Shown here: positions 1 to 5,309 of the stretch, in pieces
How the letters are laid out: every line of letters starts with the position of its first letter
How positions within the stretch are numbered: position 1 is the stretch's first letter
Source of the DNA: Myxococcales bacterium
GTDB taxonomy: Bacteria; Myxococcota; Polyangia; Fen-1088
DNA length: 5,309 nt
Assembly: GCA_003153875.1 (NCBI GenBank)
Contig: PMBY01000506.1
Span: 1-5,309 of the forward strand
Reading direction: 5' to 3'
The notes under the pieces: model-generated
Databases searched by the model: none
Told to the model about the DNA's origin: nothing
Seen by the model: only the letters and a program-made list of their open reading frames with translations
Position numbers and translations under genes: made by a program

Positions 1-131
1 AGGTAGCCGTTGGGCTCGGGCGGAAAACGGGTGTGAACGCGCCCCTGGTTCTTTCCCTGCGCGAGATCGTCGTTGATGATCTCTTCGATGAAGTTGGTGG
101 TGGCTGTCGGACTGTTTTCGGGGCCGCTCAT
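1..131 (-). CDS. glnS: Glutaminyl-tRNA synthetase, N-terminal fragment (runs off left edge)
   Basis: Class I aminoacyl-tRNA synthetase that charges tRNA-Gln with glutamine in the cytoplasm. Only the first 43 codons are inside the window. Reading the minus strand from the ATG at 131-129 gives [14 protein letters not shown], then an amphipathic stretch ([13 protein letters not shown]), then [12 protein letters not shown] at residues 32-43. The [14 protein letters not shown] block is the signature of GlnS-type synthetases (the start of the catalytic Rossmann fold, with HIGH just beyond the edge). The N-terminus aligns well in memory with E. coli GlnS (TNFIRQIIDEDLASGK). No strong Shine-Dalgarno sequence is visible upstream, and a short out-of-frame ATG ends in an ATGA overlap with this start. 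The start is supported by protein similarity rather than by the ribosome site. A GluRS or a GatB-type enzyme would not carry this N-terminal block. Confidence 0.93.
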   Translation of the reverse strand, partial: MSGPENSPTATTNFIEEIINDDLAQGKNQGRVHTRFPPEPNGY

Positions 132-248
132 GCACGCAAAACTACGGTCATCGCCGGGCAATGTCCAATCGAAGAAGGGAATCGTAGCCTTGGATTGGCG
201 GGGAGCGGTGTAGGCGGCGGTGGCCGTGGCAGGGACGGTGACGGTGGG
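132..248. other. Intergenic leader of glnS, no gene seen
   Basis: Region upstream of glnS on its coding strand. I see no convincing sigma-70 promoter: a TTGGAC-like hexamer on the minus strand near 160 has only a poor -10 partner. The part from about 201 to 248 is G-rich on the plus strand with repeated GGTG/ACGGTG words, simple-sequence in character. A 67-residue minus-strand reading frame crosses from the repeat at 331 to 128. It is proline-rich, runs through the hairpin repeat and resembles nothing, so it is not called. Confidence 0.5.
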
Positions 249-483
<235 letters not shown>

Positions 484-569
484 CCGGGTCCACGACGGTG
501 TCAGGAATGGCGAGCGCGGAGTCACGACCGCCAAACTGCATGGAGCTGCGTGGCAAGCGACAGCGATCT

Positions 570-588
570 GCCGATAGGTTTCATCGGC
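570..588 (-). terminator. Small perfect hairpin downstream of the HEPN operon
   Basis: GCCGAT (570-575) and ATCGGC (583-588) form a perfect 6-bp stem with a 7-base loop, 29 bases beyond the stop codon of the 131-residue protein on the minus strand. Position suggests a terminator or an mRNA 3'-end stabiliser for the operon. There is no U-tract after it on the minus strand, so an intrinsic terminator is only a weak call. The remainder of 484-616 shows no gene. Confidence 0.25.
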
Positions 589-616
589 TTGTTGGGCAGC
601 GCCGCGTCCAAACTCG

Positions 617-1012
617 TCAGGCTGCTCTCAGTACGAGCATCTCCTTCACGAAAATGCCGTTGAAGATGTTGTCGTGGAAGTGCGCCCTAACCACTGCGGA
701 CGGGGATGTCCTGAGGACAAACTTGGTTGCCGCGAGAACAGGGTCATCGGTCCTGACAAGTTTCACGTCGGCTATGCTGAGCGTCTCCACGCCCGCCTTG
801 CCAATGGCATCCGCTATGCGCTGATAGGCTTGTGCCTCGTCCTTGGGAAGGAGTCCATCGAACTGAGGACCTGCCAGCAGCAGACGCCACTCCGCAGCGT
901 CGGAGAAGAAATACCAAAGCACGTTGGTTGGGCTGTCTCCTTGATCGTCCAGGGCTTTGACCAACTCGCCAGAGTCGCCTATCAAGCTTTCTACCAGTGC
1001 TTCTTCAGCCAT
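617..1012 (-). CDS. Conserved hypothetical protein, partner of HEPN gene
   Basis: 131 residues, soluble, acidic N-terminal third, function unknown. Visible blocks are VLWYFFSDAAEWRLLLAGPQFD (31-52, a strand-rich core with conserved-looking W, Y and EWRL), a helical YQRIADAIGKAG region (63-74), TLSIADVKLVRTDDPVLAATKFVL (77-100), and a C-terminal FNGIFVKEMLVLRAA (117-131). This layout resembles a recurring family of short uncharacterised proteins I associate with HEPN genes, but I cannot name a Pfam family. No MNT nucleotidyltransferase GSX10DXD motif is present, so it is not the classical HEPN partner. Its ATG lies inside the end of the HEPN gene (22-base overlap), preceded by GGAG at a 7-base spacing, so it is translated from the same transcript and probably coupled. 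It could be an antitoxin or a complex partner; that is inference. Confidence 0.75.
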   Translation of the reverse strand: MAEEALVESLIGDSGELVKALDDQGDSPTNVLWYFFSDAAEWRLLLAGPQFDGLLPKDEAQAYQRIADAIGKAGVETLSIADVKLVRTDDPVLAATKFVLRTSPSAVVRAHFHDNIFNGIFVKEMLVLRAA

Positions 1013-1407
1013 TGAAGTACTCCATGATTCAGATCACCTACTGCATTGAGAATGCTGGCGGCAGCGAAATTATCCCACATGGCGTAGCGGCTGGCCTCGT
1101 TCCATTTGCTGGCGACGCCCCAAGCAGCCGCGAGATTGGGCGTCGTCGCCGTATCGTCTTGAAATTGCTTGGTTAGGCCGGCGAGACCGAGCAGCTCTTT
1201 CAGGTTGTGCGAGTAGATCTCCGTCACGAAGGCCTTGTCCGGAATCGCGTTGGCCTGGAAAACCTTCGCGATACATGCCTTGATGGCGAGCTCTACCGCG
1301 TAGCCTGACAAGTAGTACGCGCCCGAGTTGCGCCCGGCCTGAAAGAGAACCTTGGCGTCGTCGAGGCGAACAATTGAGAGGGCTTCAAGGTCGGATTTCG
1401 TTATCAT
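991..1407 (-). CDS. HEPN-domain protein
   Basis: 138-residue, mainly helical protein of the HEPN superfamily, whose members are often RNases or their scaffolds in toxin-antitoxin and defence systems. Diagnostic features are ARLDDAK-like helix 1 (VRLDDAKVLFQAGR, 13-26), the hallmark GAYYLSGYAVELAIKACIAK (29-48), HNLKELLGLAGL (67-78), the WGVASKWNEASRY block (96-108) and the C-terminal NHGVLQWLKKHW (127-138). Length and block order match the roughly 135-residue single-domain HEPN proteins. No RX4-6H motif is found; RY at 107-108 stands where related proteins carry arginine, without a following histidine, so RNase activity is uncertain. The ATG at 1407 has AGGA six bases upstream. It is the first gene of a two-gene overlapping unit; an upstream inverted repeat (1416-1440) may regulate it. 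Confidence 0.88.
   Translation of the reverse strand: MITKSDLEALSIVRLDDAKVLFQAGRNSGAYYLSGYAVELAIKACIAKVFQANAIPDKAFVTEIYSHNLKELLGLAGLTKQFQDDTATTPNLAAAWGVASKWNEASRYAMWDNFAAASILNAVGDLNHGVLQWLKKHW
1020..1023 (-). promoter_or_regulatory. Shine-Dalgarno (GGAG) inside the HEPN gene
   Basis: On the minus strand GGAG is followed by seven bases (TACTTCA) and the ATG at 1012. It fixes the start of the 131-residue protein and lies within the coding sequence of the upstream HEPN gene, supporting translational coupling of the two overlapping genes. Confidence 0.65.
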
Positions 1408-1415
1408 CGAATTCC

Positions 1416-1440
1416 TGCACCGTCATGTTGAATCGGTGCA
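1416..1440. promoter_or_regulatory. Inverted repeat upstream of HEPN start, possible operator
   Basis: TGCACCG (1416-1422) and CGGTGCA (1434-1440) are perfect 7-bp inverted arms with an 11-base spacer, ending 8 bases before the HEPN start codon. The arm nearer the gene touches the AGGA ribosome site (complement of 1413-1416). It could be a protein-binding operator for autoregulation or an RNA hairpin that shields the ribosome site. No good -35/-10 pair was found around it. Confidence 0.45.
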
Positions 1441-1473
1441 GCTTCGCGCCCTACGGCATTTTTCGCAAGCACT

Positions 1474-1497
1474 GGCGGGCGGTATGGCGGGCGGTAT
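1474..1497. repeat. Two tandem copies of a 12-bp unit
   Basis: GGCGGGCGGTAT occurs twice back to back (1474-1485 and 1486-1497), directly after the histidine kinase stop codon on the minus strand; the second copy shares one base with that stop. It lies in the 89-base gap before the HEPN gene. Identical copies suggest recent duplication; role unknown. Confidence 0.7.
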
Positions 1498-2705
1498 TAG
1501 ATCCCCGCACCCACCGCCACTGGCAGCGGCAACCGCATCGAGAACACGGTCCCACCCTCGGCGCTGGTGACGAAGCTGACCTGGCCGCCCAGGTAGCGCT
1601 CGCCCAGCAGTCTCATGCCATAGGTGCCCAGCCCGTGTCCCGTGCCGGACTTGGTGGTGAACGAGCGCTGGAACACGCGTGACGCCACCACAGGCAGGAT
1701 CTCGGCCGCGTTGTGCACGTGGAAGGCAACCGTGTCGCGCGGCTCGGGCTCGCCCTTCGCGGTCGGGCCAGGCTCGCGTTCGCACCACAGGCGAACCTCG
1801 CCGCCGATAGGCGTGGCTTCGAAGGCGTTCTTCACCATGTTGACCAGCACCCGGCCCAGCAGCACGGGGTCGGTGACCAACTCGACACCCAGACAGCGGT
1901 CTTCCACTGTGAGGGTGCGCTGTTTGGCGGTTTGCGTGTCGGCGAACATGCCCTGCAGATCCGCGAGCAGCGTCGCAGGCGCGACCGCGACGCGCTGGGG
2001 CCGCAGGGTGCCCTGCTCGGCCTCAAGCAGCGTGCGCTGCAACTGGATCTCCCTTTCAAGCTGGCCCACCAAGCGACTGACACGTTCGCGGGCGCGGTCT
2101 TGACGCTCGCCACTGGAGCTGTTGAGCAGGTGGGTCCAGTTGGACAAGGCCGACAGTGTATTGAGGATGTCGTGGAAGAAAATCCGCTCCAGCGCCAGGC
2201 GGCGCTTTTCACTGCTAATGTCGCGCAAAGAAACCACGGTGTAGTCTGTTCCGTCGATGTCCACCTGGGTGGCGCGCACATGCAACTCCATCGGCGTGGC
2301 GTTTGCGCCCTCGCCCGAGGTCAGCAGGCATTCCTGCTCGACGGCGCGCTTGCCGGCCTGCGATTGCGTGACGGCCTGAAGGGTTCCACAAGCCAGGCAG
2401 TGCTCACCGGCGCCACAGCCCTGCGGCTGTTCGGTGGCGCGCGGACACGCGAAGAATTCGCCGGGCCGCAACCCGATGCTGCGTTGGTCGTGGCGCAGGT
2501 TCTCCAGCAAGGGCGCGCGGTTGGTGGCCAGGATTTGCCGCTCTCGGTTCAGCACCAGCAGACCGGCGTCCGTGGCCTCCAGCAGCGCGCTCACGATGGG
2601 ACTGTGGCTGACGGTTCGCACCTCCGCCTCCAGCGTCTCGGCGCTGGCGCGTTCGTGAGACAGAATGGGCGTTACCGTCGCGTCTTGGTTTGTTGACTTC
2701 GCCAC
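1497..2705 (-). CDS. Soluble PAS-type sensor histidine kinase with cysteine cluster
   Basis: 402 residues without membrane segments, so a cytoplasmic sensor. An N-terminal PAS-like domain (about 36-165) starts at SPIVSALLEATDAGLLVLNRERQILATN and carries four cysteines, C87, C97, C103 and C106 (CX9CX5CX2C). A HisKA-like dimerisation helix follows with H178 in IFFHDILN, the presumed phosphorylated histidine. The GHKL ATPase domain has an N box at VLVNMVKNAFEAT (287-298), an F box at VFQRSFTTKS (344-353), a G2 box at GTGHGLGTYGMRLL (354-367) and GGTVFSMRLP (384-393). The usual DXGXG of the G1 box is replaced by HNAAEI (331-336), as I recall for this subfamily. The start is GTG at 2705, with GAGG about 10 bases upstream. 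No response regulator lies in the window, so its target is unknown. It follows the glycosyltransferase gene by 65 bases and may share its transcript. Confidence 0.92.
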   Translation of the reverse strand: MAKSTNQDATVTPILSHERASAETLEAEVRTVSHSPIVSALLEATDAGLLVLNRERQILATNRAPLLENLRHDQRSIGLRPGEFFACPRATEQPQGCGAGEHCLACGTLQAVTQSQAGKRAVEQECLLTSGEGANATPMELHVRATQVDIDGTDYTVVSLRDISSEKRRLALERIFFHDILNTLSALSNWTHLLNSSSGERQDRARERVSRLVGQLEREIQLQRTLLEAEQGTLRPQRVAVAPATLLADLQGMFADTQTAKQRTLTVEDRCLGVELVTDPVLLGRVLVNMVKNAFEATPIGGEVRLWCEREPGPTAKGEPEPRDTVAFHVHNAAEILPVVASRVFQRSFTTKSGTGHGLGTYGMRLLGERYLGGQVSFVTSAEGGTVFSMRLPLPVAVGAGI

Positions 2706-2726
2706 CGTCGGGTAGCCTCGTGTCTA

Positions 2727-2740
2727 TTGAGGGCGCTCAA
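2727..2740. promoter_or_regulatory. Short palindrome upstream of the kinase gene
   Basis: TTGAG (2727-2731) and CTCAA (2736-2740) are perfect inverted arms around GGCG, in the 65-base gap between the glycosyltransferase stop and the kinase start. It could be an operator for the kinase gene. The stem is too short and has no U-tract for a credible terminator. Confidence 0.25.
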
Positions 2741-2770
2741 GCTGACCCAACAAGGCTAGCACGCTGGCGC

Positions 2771-4399
2771 TCACTTGCCCGGAGCACCGTGTTCGGGTGC
2801 GATGCCCGTGCTCCGCAAGGAGTCGCTCCGCGCCAGCAGCACATAGTGTCCCCCCTTGTACAGAGTCACGAACTTGCGCAGCACCAGCTCGGCCCAGCGC
2901 GGGGGCAAGCCCTCGGGTGGCAAGGCGAAAGACGGCATCGACCATCCGTAGTTCAGCTCCAGGCGATCGGCAAACGCAAGCAGGGTCACGCGAGGGTTTT
3001 CCAGATAGCCAGCGATTTCCTTGTCGGTCGCCAAGTGGAGTCGCTGGGCGGAAGCGGCCGGCAAGGAACGCGTCACGCTGAATGGCCCCATGGATAGATT
3101 GCGCGGCACGGGCCGGTTGGTCTCCAGCGCGGGAATAAGATTGGGCCCGATGAGGGGTTGGCCCGGGGGCAGCAATTGCTCAACCAACGATCGGATGCGC
3201 GCACTCCGTTGGGGCAGACCGAAGTCGTAGTCGGGAACCACCCGAGGCAGGCACAGCGAGGGGGCGTTGCCGCGCGAGTCTGCCCAGCGAGAACTGTTGG
3301 CTATCGGGTTGGCGCCAAGTTGAAGCAGGAGCAGCACGGCCACCACGGCTGCTCGACGGAGAAGCGACCAAGTACGGGCGAAGTCAGCGATCAGCAGAAC
3401 CACCGCCAGGGCCAGCGGCAAGAGAAAGGGAACGCCGTACTCAGCAACCGCGCCAGAAGGAAGAAGATTGGCTGCCAACGCCAGCACGGCCGCCGCTGCC
3501 AGGATGGCCTCGCGGCGCGGCCAGGGCCGAAGCGTCGCCAAGGTGAGTGACGCCAAGCCCAGCAAGCCGATCCAACAAGCCGGCGCTTGCAGGAAGATCT
3601 CGGTGAAACCCAGGTACCAATCTCTGTGCTGCAGCGACGAGGCGTGGAACTGAAAGACCCAGAAGTCCATGCTCTCGGGCGCGAGCAACCAGAAGGGCAA
3701 GAACACCACGGCCAGAAGCCCGACCAGCTCCGCCACCGCCCGGAGGGCCTCGCGTGCCGAGGGCAGGCCGCCGTCGCACAGGGCAGCCAGCCACAGGACC
3801 AGAAAATAGGGCGCGCTGGCCAGACGACAGCCGATCCCCAGCGCAGCCAGCGCCGAGAGAAGCAAATACTTTCGGGCGGCGCGTGGCCATTGCAGAAAAA
3901 CCCAGGCCGCCGCTGCGGCCGCCAGCGAGGTGAGCGCGTAGGCTTTGCCCAGGTGGATGAAGTACATCCAGGTCGGCCAGAGCGAGAAAGACAGCGCCAG
4001 CACCAGGCCGACCCAGGGCCGTGTCCGCCGGGCTGCCAGCCACGCGCACAGCCCGAGGGCCAGTGCGCCCCACAGTCCGTTGGCCGAGCGCTGTTGCACA
4101 AGACCGAAGCCGATGAGACGCATCACCGCGCCGTTGACGAAAGGCAGAACCGGCGGCTGCGAATAGCCAAAATCGCGGTAGGGCAGGGCACCCTCGGTCA
4201 CGTTTCGCGCCGCCAGCCCGTAAAAACCCTCGTCTACGTTCAGACCACCGAACAGAACATGGAAGGTGGCGCTGGCCAGGTGGACGGACAGCACGATGGC
4301 CAGGCCTATTGCCAGCCAGAGGCGAGGCTTCGTCGCTTGGGCCGACCCCGTGGGGGCGGCGGGAGTCTGGTCAGTGGCATCGCTCTGCACATCAGCCAT
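2771..4399 (-). CDS. Polytopic GT-C glycosyltransferase (PMT/ArnT-like, family 39 type)
   Basis: 542-residue inner-membrane protein, likely transferring a sugar from a polyprenyl-phosphate donor to an acceptor at the periplasmic face. A soluble, alanine/threonine-rich N-terminus (1-24) is followed by a first membrane helix (27-50) and the first external loop NVDEGFYGLAARNVTEGALPYRDFGYSQPP, split here as NVDEGFY (54-60) and LPYRDFGYSQPP (72-83). The acidic pair D56/E57 sits where GT-C enzymes place their catalytic aspartate. About ten further hydrophobic segments run to about 362 (for example 107-124, 129-150, 179-207, 224-243, 271-292, 298-313, 322-340, 349-363). A soluble C-terminal domain (365-542) includes LIGPNLIPALETNRPVP (416-432). 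The ATG at 4399 is preceded by AGGG at a 4-base spacing. Donor and acceptor cannot be told; no other envelope genes are in view. Confidence 0.88.
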   Translation of the reverse strand: MADVQSDATDQTPAAPTGSAQATKPRLWLAIGLAIVLSVHLASATFHVLFGGLNVDEGFYGLAARNVTEGALPYRDFGYSQPPVLPFVNGAVMRLIGFGLVQQRSANGLWGALALGLCAWLAARRTRPWVGLVLALSFSLWPTWMYFIHLGKAYALTSLAAAAAAWVFLQWPRAARKYLLLSALAALGIGCRLASAPYFLVLWLAALCDGGLPSAREALRAVAELVGLLAVVFLPFWLLAPESMDFWVFQFHASSLQHRDWYLGFTEIFLQAPACWIGLLGLASLTLATLRPWPRREAILAAAAVLALAANLLPSGAVAEYGVPFLLPLALAVVLLIADFARTWSLLRRAAVVAVLLLLQLGANPIANSSRWADSRGNAPSLCLPRVVPDYDFGLPQRSARIRSLVEQLLPPGQPLIGPNLIPALETNRPVPRNLSMGPFSVTRSLPAASAQRLHLATDKEIAGYLENPRVTLLAFADRLELNYGWSMPSFALPPEGLPPRWAELVLRKFVTLYKGGHYVLLARSDSLRSTGIAPEHGAPGK

Positions 4400-4523
4400 G
4401 GTGCCCTATCCAATGGGGAGCTACCAAGCAACTTTGTGGTACAAGGGCGTGGGCACCCAGACCGGCGTGAGTTCGCCGCTTTGCTAGGACTGGGCGAGTT
4501 TCTCGGCGTCGCGGTATGGCTTC

Positions 4524-4550
4524 TGACATGTTATACTACATGCCATGTCA
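4524..4550 (+). promoter_or_regulatory. mazEF promoter with nested palindromic operator; predicted leaderless start
   Basis: TGTTATACT (4529-4537) is a perfect extended -10 element (TGN plus TATACT). No good -35 is visible, as is common with extended -10 promoters. CATGT (4527-4531) and ACATG (4538-4542) are inverted arms exactly bracketing TATACT, and a second pair, TGACATG (4524-4530) and CATGTCA (4544-4550), encloses both the -10 and the antitoxin start codon. Initiation seven bases after the -10 would fall at 4544-4545, on the ATG itself. No Shine-Dalgarno sequence precedes it. Autorepression by the MazE-like protein, alone or with its toxin, is the expected use in type II systems. Confidence 0.6.
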
Positions 4551-4769
4551 AAGGCGGCAGCAGCTAGAAAGACCGTTCAGCGTTACCGCGAGCGGATGAG
4601 AGACTCGGGCTTGCGTTTGGTGCAGGTTTGGCTGCCCGACACGCGAGCTCGGGGCTTCGCGGACGAGTGCCGTCGTCAGAGCCTCGCAGCAAAAAGGAAT
4701 GTTCGATCTGAACGTGATGCGATGGAGTGGGTGGAGGCCCTTGGCGATACTGAAGGCTGGACATCGTGA
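4545..4769 (+). CDS. mazE: MazE-like antitoxin (DUF3018 type)
   Basis: 74-residue small basic protein, the predicted antitoxin of the adjacent MazF/PemK toxin. Features are a basic N-terminal helix RKTVQRYRERMRDSGLR (8-24), LVQVWLPDTRARGFADECRRQ (25-45, split as VQVWLPDT and GFADECRRQ), then an acidic tail ending DAMEWVEALGDTEGW. The order helix, 'GLR-VQ-W-PDTR', 'F--ECRRQS' is typical of MazE-like antitoxins annotated as DUF3018. The family usually represses its own operon through its N-terminal part and neutralises the toxin with its C-terminal tail. The ATG at 4545 sits on the predicted transcription start, and no ribosome site is seen. The stop codon overlaps the toxin start (GTGA), so the two are translationally coupled. 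Confidence 0.88.
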   Translation: MSKAAAARKTVQRYRERMRDSGLRLVQVWLPDTRARGFADECRRQSLAAKRNVRSERDAMEWVEALGDTEGWTS

Positions 4770-5095
4770 GGCGCGGGGATGTTGTCATCATCGCGATGCA
4801 AGGCGACTACGGCAAGCCAAGGCCAGCCCTCGTGATTCAATCGGACCTGTTCAACGACACACATTCCAGCGTTGCGGTGGCTCCTGTGACGGGCACCATC
4901 GTCGACGCCCCGTTGTTTCGACTAACAGTTGATCCAACAAACTCAAACGGACTGCGTTCCGTTTCGCAGATCATGGTCGACAAGGTCACTGCCGTCCGAC
5001 GTGACAAGATCGGGAAGGCGGTCGGCCGTCTGGATGACGGGACCATGGTGCGAGTCAACCGGGCCATAGCCCTGTGGTTTGGCCTTGCAGCGTAG
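4766..5095 (+). CDS. mazF: MazF/PemK-family endoribonuclease toxin
   Basis: 109 residues, full length for the family. MazF toxins cut mRNA (sometimes tRNA or rRNA) at short sequence motifs and stall growth until the antitoxin is resupplied. RRGDVVIIAMQGDYGKPRPALVIQSD (2-27, split as RRGDVV and GKPRPALVIQSD at 16-27) forms the first SH3-like strands with the conserved arginine at 19. SVAVAPVTGTI (35-45) carries the conserved threonine region after the second strand, and GLRSVSQIMVDKVTAV (62-77) and RRDKIGKAVGRL (78-89) are the standard C-terminal blocks. All expected elements are present, so it looks intact. The start is GTG at 4766, sharing bases with the antitoxin TGA; GAAGG lies 9 bases upstream. 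Cleavage specificity cannot be read from the sequence. Confidence 0.93.
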   Translation: MRRGDVVIIAMQGDYGKPRPALVIQSDLFNDTHSSVAVAPVTGTIVDAPLFRLTVDPTNSNGLRSVSQIMVDKVTAVRRDKIGKAVGRLDDGTMVRVNRAIALWFGLAA

Positions 5096-5177
5096 TGCTG
5101 GATAACAAGCTGACATTCGAGGGTCTCGCCGGGATGGCTTACCTCACAGTCTTTCATTCGTCGGGAGCTGCCTCGGA
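5096..5177. other. Intergenic stretch after mazF, no gene seen
   Basis: No RNA gene, strong terminator or convincing reading frame is visible. A 10-bp word, GCTGCCTCGG, at 5167-5176 recurs at 5234-5243; at this length it may be chance. Confidence 0.4.
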
Positions 5178-5309
5178 CTAGGCACCGCGGATTGAGACCG
5201 CATAACGCTTTTTGCGAGGATTCTCCTTTCCGTGCTGCCTCGGCCGTTCAGTCTTCGCTTCATGTTGTTTGCCGTCGAGTTGGATTACGCTGCCCGGGCT
5301 TTGCTGTTG
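5178..5309 (-). CDS. Possible C-terminal end of a gene entering from the right edge
   Basis: One minus-strand frame is open from the window edge to a TAG at 5180-5178, giving 43 residues that end in a lysine/arginine-rich tail (GKENPRKKRYAVSIRGA). A plus-strand frame is also open here, so an open frame of this size is not decisive. I recognise no family. If real, it would converge with mazF, with about 80 bases between the stops. Confidence 0.25.
   Translation of the reverse strand, partial: QQQSPGSVIQLDGKQHEAKTERPRQHGKENPRKKRYAVSIRGA

Noticed and set aside
588..600. GTTGGGC, matching the integron attC core GTTRRRY
   Set aside because: No matching RYYYAAC partner with the expected inner stem was found on either side, and there is no integrase or cassette array in view.
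1713..2696. Plus-strand reading frame of 327 codons
   Set aside because: Antisense shadow of the histidine kinase gene, a common effect of GC-rich codon use; the kinase frame has clear motifs.
3587..4567. Plus-strand reading frame of 326 codons
   Set aside because: Antisense shadow of the glycosyltransferase; glutamine/arginine-rich composition and no recognisable domain.
5195..5220. CGCA/TGCG arms with a T-run after mazF as a terminator
   Set aside because: The stem is only four base pairs and the T-run lies in the loop, not after the stem.

Overview
This is a GC-rich bacterial chromosomal window with seven genes or gene parts that I can support. Five are on the minus strand (listed from the left edge: the 5' end of glnS, a two-gene HEPN operon, a histidine kinase gene and a membrane glycosyltransferase gene). 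A mazEF-type toxin-antitoxin pair is on the plus strand at the right. The GlnS N-terminus, the cysteine-bearing PAS histidine kinase, the GT-C glycosyltransferase and the CACAGAGG-type hairpin repeat suggest a Gram-negative environmental bacterium. Verrucomicrobiota (Opitutae-like) or a proteobacterium, perhaps deltaproteobacterial, would fit. This placement is inference from style, not proof.

Layout. 1-131: first 43 codons of glnS, leaving the window on the left. 132-616: no credible gene, but a large nested inverted repeat (about 249-483) of the CACAGAGG type and a small hairpin at 570-588. 617-1407: two overlapping minus-strand genes, a HEPN-family protein (first in the transcript) and a conserved 131-residue protein of unknown function. 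A 7-bp-arm inverted repeat sits just upstream of the HEPN start. 1497-2705: soluble PAS-type histidine kinase with a four-cysteine cluster and no response regulator in the window. 2771-4399: polytopic GT-C/PMT-like glycosyltransferase. 4545-5095: MazE-like antitoxin (DUF3018 type) and MazF/PemK toxin, sharing a GTGA start/stop overlap. Their promoter is an extended -10 element framed by nested palindromes, and its position predicts a leaderless mRNA. 5096-5309: no certain gene; a reading frame open from the right edge ends at 5178 on the minus strand.

How the genes relate. The glycosyltransferase and the kinase are codirectional with a 65-bp gap and could be cotranscribed, but nothing shows a functional link. 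The HEPN pair and mazEF are each compact, overlapping two-gene units of toxin-antitoxin style flanking that core. MazEF is a well-established type II system. The HEPN pair is the more original candidate: its HEPN protein lacks the usual RX4-6H RNase motif and its partner is not a recognisable MNT nucleotidyltransferase.
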